From assembly GCA_041666685.1 (NCBI GenBank), contig JBAYGJ010000008.1, positions 1 through 31,279 of the forward strand: a stretch of 31,279 nt of DNA, in the 5' to 3' direction. Below the pieces are notes generated by a model. It had not been told where the DNA came from. It made no database searches and worked only from the letters and a program-made list of their open reading frames with translations. This document shows, in pieces, positions 1-7,256 of the stretch. Made by a program: the position numbers and the translations under genes. The DNA is from JBAYGJ01 sp041666685. Its GTDB lineage: Bacteria > Patescibacteriota > Patescibacteriia > UBA10025 > JAHIVO01. Positions within the stretch are counted from its first letter, which is position 1. Every line of letters begins with the position of its first letter.

Positions 1-2
1 AA

Positions 3-32
3 TTAAGGAGCTTTCCGTGGGTCGCTCCTTAA
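3..32. terminator. Inverted repeat, possible terminator of an upstream gene
   Basis: TTAAGGAGC (3-11) pairs perfectly with GCTCCTTAA (24-32) around a 12-base loop. No clean T run follows on the plus strand, so termination is only a guess. It could also be the end of a gene lying before the window. Confidence 0.4.
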
Positions 33-58
33 TGAGGTATTTCGTTTCCGCAGCACTT

Positions 59-87
59 TTGACCATACGGATGAAACTGTTTGTTAT
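59..87 (+). promoter_or_regulatory. Promoter of the M23 peptidase gene
   Basis: TTGACC (59-64), a 17-base spacer and TGTTAT (82-87). The predicted start near 94 leaves a leader of about 33 bases containing the AAGGAGG ribosome site. It belongs to the TTGAC promoter group seen across the window. Confidence 0.5.
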
Positions 88-126
88 TTGAAATCAACCT
101 CAAATCCTTTAAGGAGGATACGTGCG

Positions 127-819
127 ATGTTTACGAAACGCATGTTATTCAGAATTCTGCCGATCGCCCTAATCGCGCTGGTCGGCCTCGTCTGGTACGG
201 CTGTACCAGGGATAACCCGGTCCAGTCTGTCCCGCCACAGAATGATCAGACAAACCTGATCCCCGACACCCTGCAGTCCGATGACGGACGGCCGGGAGTA
301 CAACCGATGGCGACGAGTGTAGGTGCACAATTGTATGTCAAATGGCCATTTGGTGTAAGTACCAATGGCTGGTCTGGAGTTGATGGTGATAGAACTAGTA
401 CGTCTCCATACCATGTTGGTGCTGAGTACTATGCTCGTGACCTGGTGCATCCGACTTATAAGTCTGTGGCAATTTATGCCGGGATCAGCGGCCAGGTTGT
501 CCGTGTGTATAAGTCATGTGCGAACGTTGCTAGCTCCTGTAATGGTGGATATGGTAACGAGGTCGTGATTTACGACTGGAATCGTCATGTGGCTGTACGT
601 TATGCCCATTTTTCGTTTGTTGCGCTGGACATCAATGTCGGAACGTGGGTGTCGGTAGGCAGGTACCTTGGCGCAATGGGAACGTCTGGTTATTCATCTA
701 CAGCCCATTTGCATATCGTGTCATTCGAGAATATCAACCATTTCGTTGGCGGGTGGCCAGTCATCCCGTTCCCGAGGGATGATATTTTCTATGGTTGTAT
801 TACAAGATTTTACTTCTAG
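127..819 (+). CDS. Secreted or membrane-anchored M23-type (LytM-like) peptidase
   Basis: Likely zinc endopeptidase that cuts cell-wall peptide cross-links outside the membrane. The ATG at 127 is chosen over the in-frame TTG at 88 because an AAGGAGGAT ribosome site lies just before it; this gives 230 residues. Residues 5-25 are a hydrophobic signal or anchor ending in WYGC (Cys26), a poor but possible lipobox. M23 landmarks are a first-ligand region YHVG...YYARDL (His96, Asp105), YAHF (His161) and the HLH pair (His194, His196) after a GTSGYSSTAH loop. Family members usually have HxxxD at the first site. Here position +4 is Glu100 and the Asp comes four residues later in a YAxDL arrangement, as in some M23 subgroups. 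A linker of about 60 residues separates anchor and domain. The gene is monocistronic with its own promoter and a hairpin after it. Confidence 0.75.
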   Translation: MFTKRMLFRILPIALIALVGLVWYGCTRDNPVQSVPPQNDQTNLIPDTLQSDDGRPGVQPMATSVGAQLYVKWPFGVSTNGWSGVDGDRTSTSPYHVGAEYYARDLVHPTYKSVAIYAGISGQVVRVYKSCANVASSCNGGYGNEVVIYDWNRHVAVRYAHFSFVALDINVGTWVSVGRYLGAMGTSGYSSTAHLHIVSFENINHFVGGWPVIPFPRDDIFYGCITRFYF

Positions 820-836
820 TAAAGTCAGATGATGCA

Positions 837-862
837 GTAGAGAGGAGCCCACGCCTCTCTAC
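837..862 (+). terminator. Hairpin after the M23 peptidase gene
   Basis: GTAGAGAGG (837-845) and CCTCTCTAC (854-862) form a perfect 9-bp stem with an 8-base loop. The tail is A/T-rich but not a T run, so it may act as a weak terminator or an mRNA 3' end stabiliser. Confidence 0.5.
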
Positions 863-897
863 AAATTTAAAAAAAATTATCAATTATTTTAATAACC

Positions 898-1446
898 ATG
901 AGTAAGTATAAGTATCTGATTGGATTAGTTATTTTTATAGCAATAATATTCGGAGTATTGTTTTGGCAATTATACAATAGCCCTACAGAGATCCAGAATA
1001 CTACTACGCAAGACCTGAACGCGCAAGATCAAAGCGTTCCCCTCTATATCAGTGAATATAACGTAATTATTGAAGTTGTCGATGTGTGGAGTAATGGCAG
1101 TAACGAGTTGCGAATTATTAATAGTAAAACTGGAGCAGTACGAAAAACTTTTTCTGCAATAAACCCCTCGGTTCTTCATAGTATCATTTGGGACCAAAAA
1201 AGCAGTCGGATATATTTCTCGTCAACTTCTATAAACGAAAATTTAACCACCTTTTTCTTTGTTGATTTAAATGATCCAGACCCAAACGCAATTTCAGAAA
1301 TTGTATATAACTCATCGGGTTTTTTAACAGGTAAATTGGAAATTGTTGGAACGAGTACTAGCATAATATATTTCAACTATCAGGGGAAAATTTATTCTCT
1401 TGACATAGAAAAGGGGATTGATGCTACGCCTCAATTAATAAGATAG
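898..1446 (+). CDS. Membrane-anchored orphan protein, first of a three-gene cassette
   Basis: Not recognised. The 182-residue product has one N-terminal membrane segment (about residues 6-24) followed by an extracellular domain. That domain is built of short hydrophobic strands, including LRIINSKTG, RIYFSS and KIYSLDIEKG, which recall beta-propeller blades (WD40/PD40-like). This is only a pattern impression. There is no clear Shine-Dalgarno site before the ATG; an AT-rich TTTTAATAACC precedes it. The next gene follows after 16 bases. Base composition is clearly more A+T-rich than ssb or polA, which suggests a different history or weak selection. Confidence 0.6.
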   Translation: MSKYKYLIGLVIFIAIIFGVLFWQLYNSPTEIQNTTTQDLNAQDQSVPLYISEYNVIIEVVDVWSNGSNELRIINSKTGAVRKTFSAINPSVLHSIIWDQKSSRIYFSSTSINENLTTFFFVDLNDPDPNAISEIVYNSSGFLTGKLEIVGTSTSIIYFNYQGKIYSLDIEKGIDATPQLIR

Positions 1447-1462
1447 CTAGATATAATTTTAT

Positions 1463-2527
1463 ATGAGTTCAGAAACTCTAAAACCCAATCGCCTTCTCGC
1501 CGCTGGATTTTTATTAATCATTTTAATTATTGTTGGATATTCATTATTTACTTTTATCAGTACAGGGGAGTCTGCCAAATTAAAAAATGATCAGGAGATA
1601 AGCATAGGTAAAAAAATATCCGATGACACAAGTATTACTTGGAAAACTTTTCCATATTTTGGGAAAAATTTTGCTTTTTTAGTGTCATATCCTATTGATT
1701 GGGAAATCGGCACAATAATAGTCTCTCCAGATAATCCGTATGATGATCAGCCGGTAGTTTCCTTTAATGAAAATAGCATTTTACCAGGAAAAAATTCATT
1801 ATCGATAAAATATTTTTTTGATACCGGAGAAGATTTGTCGACCTGGACAACAAAAAGGATCGATTTTCTGATTAAACAGAAGGAATACAGACCAATTCAA
1901 ACAAATATAACGGCTAATGGAGTTGAATTTATACGGTTATGTTTCTTGGGTGATGCGAAGTATAGTCCCATGCCGGATTGTTTTGCTTATACGCGAGTTA
2001 AGCCATATATTCTTGAATTACGAACCGATAGCGCCAGCTCGTCGTTCCCTGCGCAGCAATATATTGATGGCTTTATTTCTAATTTTTCAATACTACAGCC
2101 GGGCGAAAACTGGAGTACTTTTATAAATAGTACTGCGGGCATTTCAATGAAATATCCACCAGAAAAGTATCCATTATTTTCTAATGACCCTAGCCAATAT
2201 ATAAATTTTACTAAAGAGTATATTGGCCAATTTATGAATGTGCAGATTGTTAAGGATTGGACTCATGGCCCAATTCAATATTGGTATAGTGAATTGTCCG
2301 AATCAGAGAATAAAAAACAAACACTTCCCCAAAAAATAATATTAGATAATCGTGAATGTTATTTTGCTGATTTTAGTCCATCATATTCATATGAGGGTAT
2401 CATCGGTGCAAAGCAATTTTTTTGCCAATCGCAGGACCGATTGTATGTATTTACTATCAGTTCTAATGATCAGCCGGTTGATATCGATTTATATCGGATG
2501 ATGAGTTCTGTAAATTTTTTAAGATAA
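1463..2527 (+). CDS. Membrane-anchored orphan protein with two similar-looking extracellular halves
   Basis: Not recognised; 354 residues. An N-terminal anchor (about residues 10-33) begins with the string RLLAAGFL, which recurs in the next gene. Outside the membrane there appear to be two modules, about 60-210 and 215-354. Each starts with a short amphipathic strand and a YP motif (SYPIDW near 82, KYPPEKYP near 222), a pattern seen in PsbP-like and related lipoprotein domains, though the match is not strong. A few Cys residues may pair outside the cell. The gene ends 2 bases before the next one, so the two are probably co-transcribed and translationally coupled. TATAAT sits 5 bases before the start, but in this AT-rich stretch that may be chance. 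Confidence 0.6.
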   Translation: MSSETLKPNRLLAAGFLLIILIIVGYSLFTFISTGESAKLKNDQEISIGKKISDDTSITWKTFPYFGKNFAFLVSYPIDWEIGTIIVSPDNPYDDQPVVSFNENSILPGKNSLSIKYFFDTGEDLSTWTTKRIDFLIKQKEYRPIQTNITANGVEFIRLCFLGDAKYSPMPDCFAYTRVKPYILELRTDSASSSFPAQQYIDGFISNFSILQPGENWSTFINSTAGISMKYPPEKYPLFSNDPSQYINFTKEYIGQFMNVQIVKDWTHGPIQYWYSELSESENKKQTLPQKIILDNRECYFADFSPSYSYEGIIGAKQFFCQSQDRLYVFTISSNDQPVDIDLYRMMSSVNFLR

Positions 2528-2529
2528 CA

Positions 2530-3288
2530 ATGGAGAATAAATCAAACAATTCCTCCCGCCTTCTCGCCGCAGGGTTTTTGATTGTACTAGTGGCTGTACT
2601 CGTCGGTGGGGGCGTGGCGTTATACCGGAATGGCGCTTTTTCAGAAAATTCCACTGCAAACACCAATTCATCAAATAGCAATGTTAATCAGGTCATTAAC
2701 TCCGGTACGAATAATATTAACGTGAATAATATTATAAATTCGACTATTGATAATTCAGTAAATGTAATAGATGGGTATATAGACCTGAAAAATAACTTCC
2801 TGATTAAGATAAATGACGGATGGAACACCGGAATTCCGTTAGTTGACGCTCTGAATATCGTACAGTACGGTTCGCCAGCGCAACTGACTAGCATTCAATT
2901 AGTTGACCAGGGAAATTCTGTCACACCCCCAGTACTTTCAATTTCTACATTTACAATAGATGAACGATTAAGCGCGCAAGAAGTTGCCAATCTAATTCAG
3001 GACAAAAAAATCGCCGATATTATTGAAGGAGAGAAAGGCGCATGCCAGCAAAAAACTACAGTAAGTATCGTAGGGCTCAGTACTTACTCTTACATTTCAG
3101 ATACGACTGACTTTCGAAAATGCGCCGAGACAGTCACTGAGCCTAGTAAAATGATGACCGTAGTCGTGAAAAATACAGGGAATCCGCACACACTCATAGC
3201 ATCCTTTGTTGCCAGCACAAAGGATGAATATGAGAAATATATTGGAGACGCTACCCAGATGATCAAGTCCATTAAATATTCCTCGTAA
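2530..3288 (+). CDS. Membrane-anchored orphan protein with Asn/Ser-rich linker
   Basis: Not recognised; 252 residues. The N-terminus is SSRLLAAGFL followed by a hydrophobic segment (about residues 10-31), near-identical in layout to the previous gene, so the two anchors probably share origin. A linker of about 50 residues made mostly of Asn, Ser, Thr, Ile and Val leads to a folded domain from about residue 80 to the end, with two Cys (in GACQQK and RKCAET) that could form a disulfide. Asn-rich stalks like this are common on surface proteins of Parcubacteria. It starts 2 bases after the previous stop codon. The hairpin at 3298-3329 follows. Confidence 0.6.
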   Translation: MENKSNNSSRLLAAGFLIVLVAVLVGGGVALYRNGAFSENSTANTNSSNSNVNQVINSGTNNINVNNIINSTIDNSVNVIDGYIDLKNNFLIKINDGWNTGIPLVDALNIVQYGSPAQLTSIQLVDQGNSVTPPVLSISTFTIDERLSAQEVANLIQDKKIADIIEGEKGACQQKTTVSIVGLSTYSYISDTTDFRKCAETVTEPSKMMTVVVKNTGNPHTLIASFVASTKDEYEKYIGDATQMIKSIKYSS

Positions 3289-3292
3289 TAAC

Positions 3293-3456
3293 CAAAAAGA
3301 CGACCTTAGTTTAGATGGGTCGGTCGTCTAGCTGGAGCTTACATTTTTGATAGAAAGAGTACATTGCTACTGTTTTTACACCCATGACAGCCTAAACGTG
3401 TTAGAGAAGTTAGGGTGAAAACTTTTGGCAGTAATGCACAAAATCTTTAAAAGCTA
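3293..3456 (-). ncRNA. Candidate small structured RNA, minus strand, between the orphan cassette and ssb
   Basis: Seen directly: a minus-strand promoter (3463-3490) upstream, a terminator (3294-3329) at the end, and between them an imperfect long dyad spanning 3362-3436. On the minus strand the dyad pairs CATT/AATG and ACTG/CAGT at the base, then GTTTT-CACCC with GGGTG-TA-AAAAC, and a possible CCTAA/TTAGG stem in the loop. The predicted RNA is about 160 nt. The longest ATG frame inside is 24 codons (3311-3385) without a convincing ribosome site. I do not recognise it as tmRNA, RNase P, SRP or 6S RNA. It could alternatively be a leader for something not visible. Confidence 0.4.
3294..3329 (-). 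terminator. Intrinsic terminator read on the minus strand
   Basis: AGACGACC (3298-3305) and GGTCGTCT (3322-3329) form a perfect 8-bp stem. Read on the minus strand it is followed by TTTTT (3294-3298 region), the standard terminator layout. On the plus strand no T run follows, although the stem may still help end the three-gene message. Confidence 0.6.
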
Positions 3457-3462
3457 CTTTTA

Positions 3463-3490
3463 ATTTTAATAAATCTTCCCAGCCTGTCAA
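3463..3490 (-). promoter_or_regulatory. Minus-strand promoter of the candidate RNA
   Basis: On the minus strand: TTGACA (3485-3490), a 16-base spacer and TAAAAT (3463-3468). The -35 is a perfect match and the -10 matches 5 of 6. No gene lies downstream on this strand before the terminator at 3294. Confidence 0.5.
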
Positions 3491-3583
3491 GGGTGGTTTG
3501 TTTGTTGCTATCTATGTATCCACGTTCAGTCATACATAATCAATAAAAGGTCGAAATAATTAACCATTAATTAGGAAAAAACT

Positions 3584-4003
3584 ATGAACTTAAACAAAGC
3601 AGAGCTGATCGGAAACTTGACGGCCAATCCGGAACTCCGGACCATGCCGACTGGACAGTCGATCGCATCATTCAGCCTGGCGACGAACTACGCCTGGCGG
3701 GATTATAAGAGTAAGGAGATGAAAAAAAGCACAGAATTCCATCCGATTATTGCCTGGGGCCGGCTCGGGGACGTCGTGGGTAAGTACCTCAAGAAAGGCG
3801 ATAAGGTGTATATCGACGGCCGGATGCATACGCGCACCTGGCAGAGCAAAGACGGTATTAAGCGCAACCGGACCGAAGTGATCGCGCAGAACCTGATCAT
3901 GCTCGGCGGAGCCAAAGCCAAGGCCGAACCGCAGACGGACAAGGTCAATGACGAAGTTGTTGTGGAAGAGATAGACGTCACTAATGCTTCAGTAAGCGAA
4001 TAA
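3584..4003 (+). CDS. ssb: Single-stranded DNA-binding protein
   Basis: Coats single-stranded DNA during replication, recombination and repair. The 139-residue product has the OB fold over residues 1-110. Family marks are the start MNLNKAELIGNLTANPELR, the SFSLATN strand (29-35), EFHPIIAWGRLGD (51-63), the basic GKYLKKGDKVYIDGR segment (66-80) and the closing strand (97-108). A short acidic tail follows but ends in VTNASVSE. The usual C-terminal DDDIPF-type tip, which docks partner proteins in most bacteria, is absent. TTAGGA before the ATG is a modest ribosome site. The gene stands alone. The preceding gap of 295 bases holds the minus-strand RNA candidate and no other gene. Confidence 0.95.
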   Translation: MNLNKAELIGNLTANPELRTMPTGQSIASFSLATNYAWRDYKSKEMKKSTEFHPIIAWGRLGDVVGKYLKKGDKVYIDGRMHTRTWQSKDGIKRNRTEVIAQNLIMLGGAKAKAEPQTDKVNDEVVVEEIDVTNASVSE

Positions 4004-4011
4004 GGAGGTGG

Positions 4012-4059
4012 CAAGGAGTTGCGCTCCTTGTCTTCCCGGTCCCTCCGTTTTCTGGGAAG
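4012..4059 (+). terminator. Two hairpins after ssb
   Basis: CAAGGAG (4012-4018) with CTCCTTG (4024-4030), then CTTCCC (4032-4037) with GGGAAG (4054-4059). No clear T run follows, so they may be a weak terminator or 3' protection. The rest of the gap to 4153 shows nothing further. Confidence 0.4.
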
Positions 4060-4153
4060 GTTTCGGCGGGGCCTGGGAGAGAGGGAGTGTACATAGAAAA
4101 TGACACTCAGTAATAATCCTAATGTTCAAACAATGAATTAATTATGTAAGAGT

Positions 4154-5890
4154 ATGAAAAAAATATTATTGTTGGTTATATTATTTTGGTATTGTGTCGG
4201 CGGACATTCAATGGCGTTTGCAGAAATTTCAGGCCACGTGGTGATAAGTGAAATAAAAACATCCGGCGGCACCGGAAAAACAACCGACGAATTCATCGAG
4301 CTGTATAACCCTACGGGCGCGCCAGTTAATCTGCATGGCTGGGTAATGGTGAAAAAGACTGCTTCTGGAAGCGACTATGTGCTCGTAGATACCTTTGGCG
4401 ATAAAACAATCCCAGCTAATGGATATTTTCTTATAGCCCATCCTACCGGTTATGGCGGAAGTGTTACGCCGGACGTGGTGTATTCAACGGCCAATTCAAT
4501 TTCAGACAACAATACTCTTGTCTTGAAAAATCAAATGCAGGAAACTGTTGATCAAATCGGGTACGGCACAGCGACGGTAGTTGAAGGTAAAGCAGCTTCT
4601 AACCCCGCGTCGTCTAAAAGCTTGGAGCGGAAGGCGAAGCCCGATTCAACGACAGAATATATGATTGACGGCGGCCGTGACTATTTTGCCGGTAATGGAG
4701 AAGACAACAACAATAATAAGAATGACTTTATTATTCGAGAAACTCCAGAACCGCAAAACTCCCTAAATGAACCGGAGTTGGTGACCGCCGCTGCACCGAC
4801 TGTGCCGATTACAAATGGCAATACTGCACCAACAAATTCCGTGCCAGCCAATGTGAATGTAAATAAATATACTAGCATAAACACAAACACCGTATCAGCG
4901 CCGGCTATTACTGCGCCAAGCCAGGTAGTGGTTATTGCCCCTGAAGCATTCGATTATTCCAAAAAAATCGTATTGAATGAATTATTCCCGGCCTGTGCCG
5001 GCGCTGACGAGGACTGCGAATTCATTGAAATTTATAATGACGAAAACCGTCAGGTGAAGCTAGCCGGCTGGGCACTGACTGATAAGAAGGTAAGGTACCG
5101 TTTTACCGACTCAGCGGTAATCCCAGCGCATGGGTACGTAGCTATCAAAAGATCAGATACAAAAATTGCCCTAAATAATACCGGCAAGGACATTTTTTTA
5201 CAGGACCCGGCTGGGAAAATAATTAGCGGGGTCGAATACGGCAGTGCCAAAGAGGACCAGGCATTTGCGCGGACACTGGATGGCAAGGGATGGCGATGGA
5301 CAGAGAAATCGACGCCGGGAGCTCGTAATGAGTTCACGGAAGATGGTGATGAGTTGATAGCCCCATCTTCAGTACAGGATACTGCTAGTGTTAAAAGTAT
5401 TAATACTGCCGCCACAAACCAGGATCTCCAGCCGGTCGAAATAGCCAGTATCGATGAGGGTCAAATTGGAAAAATTGTAGTGGCGTCTGGAATGGTTGAT
5501 AGCGTATCGGGCCGTAGTTTTTATCTGGTAGATGACGAGGGGAATAGCATCCGTGTATATGTGCCGAAAAAACCCGGACTGGAAACCCTTACCGTAAAAG
5601 CAGGAGACACTATCTCTGTAACAGGAGAGGTGAGCAAGACTGATGCTGGGTTGCGGATCGTGCCACGTACGAAAAGTGATATTATCGTGTCGAGTAATGA
5701 GACGGTTCAGGAAACCGGTGAAGTATTAGGTGAATCAATAGAGCAGAACAAAGCCATTCCCATCCCGGCAGAGAAATCGAATTCGCAGGTAGTGACATAT
5801 ATTATTGTGACCTTCGCGGTGGCAATAGCGGGAGTGGCAATATATATATGGAAAACTAAACATACAATGAGCGCACAGCCAAATAAATAA
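4154..5890 (+). CDS. Surface protein with two lamin-tail domains and an OB-fold domain
   Basis: A 578-residue exported protein of unknown role, held at the membrane by both ends of its layout. There is a signal peptide (residues 1-23, ending MAFAEI). Lamin-tail domain 1 (about 25-140) has ISEIKTSGG, DEFIELYNPTGAPVNLHGW and IPANGYFLIAHP. An Asn/Thr/Pro linker spans 200-265. Lamin-tail domain 2 (about 270-395) has VLNELFPA, CEFIEIYND, KLAGWALTD and IPAHGYVAI. An OB-fold-like domain (about 425-512) carries the GKIVVASGMVD and GDTISVTGEVS strands found in nucleic-acid-binding OB modules of secreted nucleases. A C-terminal membrane helix covers 546-566, with a short charged tail inside. Lamin-tail domains of bacterial surface proteins often accompany nucleases or DNA-uptake factors, but no nuclease domain is present. 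A direct DNA role is inference. Confidence 0.75.
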   Translation: MKKILLLVILFWYCVGGHSMAFAEISGHVVISEIKTSGGTGKTTDEFIELYNPTGAPVNLHGWVMVKKTASGSDYVLVDTFGDKTIPANGYFLIAHPTGYGGSVTPDVVYSTANSISDNNTLVLKNQMQETVDQIGYGTATVVEGKAASNPASSKSLERKAKPDSTTEYMIDGGRDYFAGNGEDNNNNKNDFIIRETPEPQNSLNEPELVTAAAPTVPITNGNTAPTNSVPANVNVNKYTSINTNTVSAPAITAPSQVVVIAPEAFDYSKKIVLNELFPACAGADEDCEFIEIYNDENRQVKLAGWALTDKKVRYRFTDSAVIPAHGYVAIKRSDTKIALNNTGKDIFLQDPAGKIISGVEYGSAKEDQAFARTLDGKGWRWTEKSTPGARNEFTEDGDELIAPSSVQDTASVKSINTAATNQDLQPVEIASIDEGQIGKIVVASGMVDSVSGRSFYLVDDEGNSIRVYVPKKPGLETLTVKAGDTISVTGEVSKTDAGLRIVPRTKSDIIVSSNETVQETGEVLGESIEQNKAIPIPAEKSNSQVVTYIIVTFAVAIAGVAIYIWKTKHTMSAQPNK

Positions 5891-5951
5891 ACACCGGAAC
5901 ACGGTGATTAGCATCGAATCGATTCATTGTCCGCCGTATAGGTCCGGAGCC

Positions 5952-5980
5952 TTGCTTTGGCACTTAGAAAATTGTATACT
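5952..5980 (+). promoter_or_regulatory. Promoter of the metallophosphoesterase gene
   Basis: TTGCTT (5952-5957), a 17-base spacer and TATACT (5975-5980). The ATG at 5996 lies 15 bases after the -10, so the message would have a leader of only about 9 bases. The same -35 hexamer with a similar -10 is used by rpsT. Confidence 0.65.
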
Positions 5981-5995
5981 ACATGCCACAAACAT

Positions 5996-7102
5996 ATGAA
6001 GTGGTATTTTATGATAGGTTTTTTGCTCGTAGCAACAATCATGATCGTCGCCGGACATATCGCCCTGTACGCCTCGTGGCTGACTTTTTTTGGTATCCAC
6101 AGCCTGAAAATTAAATGGGCCCTACGCATTATCCTGGCCATACTGTCCATGAGTTTTATCATTACTTCGCTACTGACGTATTGGAGGGAAAATACGTTTG
6201 TGAATGCGCTGTACGGCGGCTCCGGCGGCTGGTTGGGCATGGCCTGGTATCTGAGTCTGGCCGTGGCCCTGACATGGATTATTTATTTCATTGGGCGTTG
6301 GTTCGGAGTAAAAATTCCGCTGGCCATCATCGCCAGTGCCTGTATGGCGATGGGGCTGGCCTATTCCGTTTATGGCATAAGGAATGCCCAGCATCCGGTT
6401 ATCAAGAGAGTGACGCTAACTATCCCAAATTTGCCGCAGGCCTGGAAAGGCCGGACAGCAGTCCAATTGTCCGATGTGCATCTCGGGCCGGTCCACCGTG
6501 AAAAATTTTTACAACGGGTTGTTGACCAGGTAAAGTCGCTCAATCCGGATGCGGTGTTCGTCACTGGCGACCTGTTTGACGGCGGCGGACGCGATCTGGA
6601 CAAATTAGCCGAGCCTTTAAATCAGCTGAACCCGCCTTTAGGGATGTATTATATTACTGGTAACCATGAGACGTATATAGGACTGGACCAGGCTCTGGCT
6701 GCGCTGGAAAATATTCATATGAAAAAATTGCACGACCAGATGGTTATCGCGGCTGGTATGCAAATCGTCGGCATTGATTACCCGAAAATGGGGGAGAAGA
6801 AGGACTTGGCTGCCATCATGAGCCACACTGATCCATTACAACCTTCTATTGTGTTGTGGCACGAGCCGAACCATCTGGATGAATTGAAACGATTGGGCGC
6901 CAATGTAGTCCTGTCCGGTCATACGCATGTCGGGCAGATTTGGCCGTTCAATTATATTACTCAGGCGGTATACGGTGCGAATGATTACGGTCTACAGACT
7001 GATGGGGATTTTTCCCAATATACCTCCAGCGGAGTCGGTACCTGGGGTCCGCCTATGCGTACAGGCAACCGGCCGGAGATCGTGGTAATAAAATTTGAAT
7101 AA
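5996..7102 (+). CDS. Membrane-bound calcineurin-like metallophosphoesterase
   Basis: Two-metal phosphoesterase on a membrane stem, related to the YkuE/YaeI group. The ATG at 5996 gives 368 residues. The longer frame from TTG 5957 is rejected because it would start inside the promoter. Four hydrophobic segments fill about the first 125 residues. The catalytic domain follows (about 145-368) with all family motifs: SDVHLG (Asp160, His162), GDLFDGG (Asp192), GNHE (Asn223, His224), WHEP (His289) and GHTHVGQ (His309, His311). The C-terminal SSGVGTWGPPMR loop is typical of the YkuE group. Related enzymes have been tied to phospholipid or lipid-A precursor hydrolysis, but the substrate cannot be read from sequence. 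The gene is monocistronic, with a terminator at 7135. Confidence 0.85.
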   Translation: MKWYFMIGFLLVATIMIVAGHIALYASWLTFFGIHSLKIKWALRIILAILSMSFIITSLLTYWRENTFVNALYGGSGGWLGMAWYLSLAVALTWIIYFIGRWFGVKIPLAIIASACMAMGLAYSVYGIRNAQHPVIKRVTLTIPNLPQAWKGRTAVQLSDVHLGPVHREKFLQRVVDQVKSLNPDAVFVTGDLFDGGGRDLDKLAEPLNQLNPPLGMYYITGNHETYIGLDQALAALENIHMKKLHDQMVIAAGMQIVGIDYPKMGEKKDLAAIMSHTDPLQPSIVLWHEPNHLDELKRLGANVVLSGHTHVGQIWPFNYITQAVYGANDYGLQTDGDFSQYTSSGVGTWGPPMRTGNRPEIVVIKFE

Positions 7103-7183
7103 ACAAAATAGGGCCACAGCCCTTTATTTTCGCTGTAGCCCCAATGTAAGGTGCTACGTTTTTCCTTTTTATTTTTATTTTCT
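7103..7183 (-). ncRNA. Candidate short minus-strand RNA between convergent genes
   Basis: Seen directly: a near-perfect minus-strand promoter (7190-7218) followed about 45 bases later by GGGCTACAGC and GCTGTGGCCC on the minus strand (plus-strand 7132-7141 and 7111-7120). These form a 10-bp stem with one G-U pair, followed by the U-rich TATTTTGTTT. The predicted RNA is about 80 nt, has an A-rich 5' half and no reading frame of note. It is antisense to the 3' end of the metallophosphoesterase message. It could instead be spurious transcription from a consensus-like site. Confidence 0.4.
7135..7167 (+). terminator. Terminator of the metallophosphoesterase gene
   Basis: GTAGCCCC (7135-7142) pairs with GGTGCTAC (7150-7157) with one mismatch and is followed by GTTTTT and more T-rich sequence. 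It shares bases with the opposing minus-strand hairpin, so the two strands use overlapping stems. Confidence 0.55.
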
Positions 7184-7189
7184 AGTGTA

Positions 7190-7218
7190 AGTATAGCGCA
7201 AAAAAGGGCTTCTGTCAA
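7190..7218 (-). promoter_or_regulatory. Strongest consensus promoter in the window, minus strand
   Basis: On the minus strand: TTGACA (7213-7218), exactly 17 bases, TATACT (7190-7195). It lies just downstream of the M4 protease stop codon and points away from it, toward the terminator at about 7105. No gene on this strand follows in the window. Confidence 0.6.
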
Positions 7219-7256
7219 GCTAAATGGTTTTTTTATGGGTCCCATGCCTATTTGAA

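Noticed and set aside
3311..3385. 24-codon frame inside the minus-strand RNA candidate
   Set aside because: It lacks a clear ribosome site and lies within the paired region and terminator stem.
5957..5995. Longer N-terminus of the metallophosphoesterase from TTG 5957
   Set aside because: It would start in the -35 box and read through the -10 box of a good promoter; ATG 5996 fits better.
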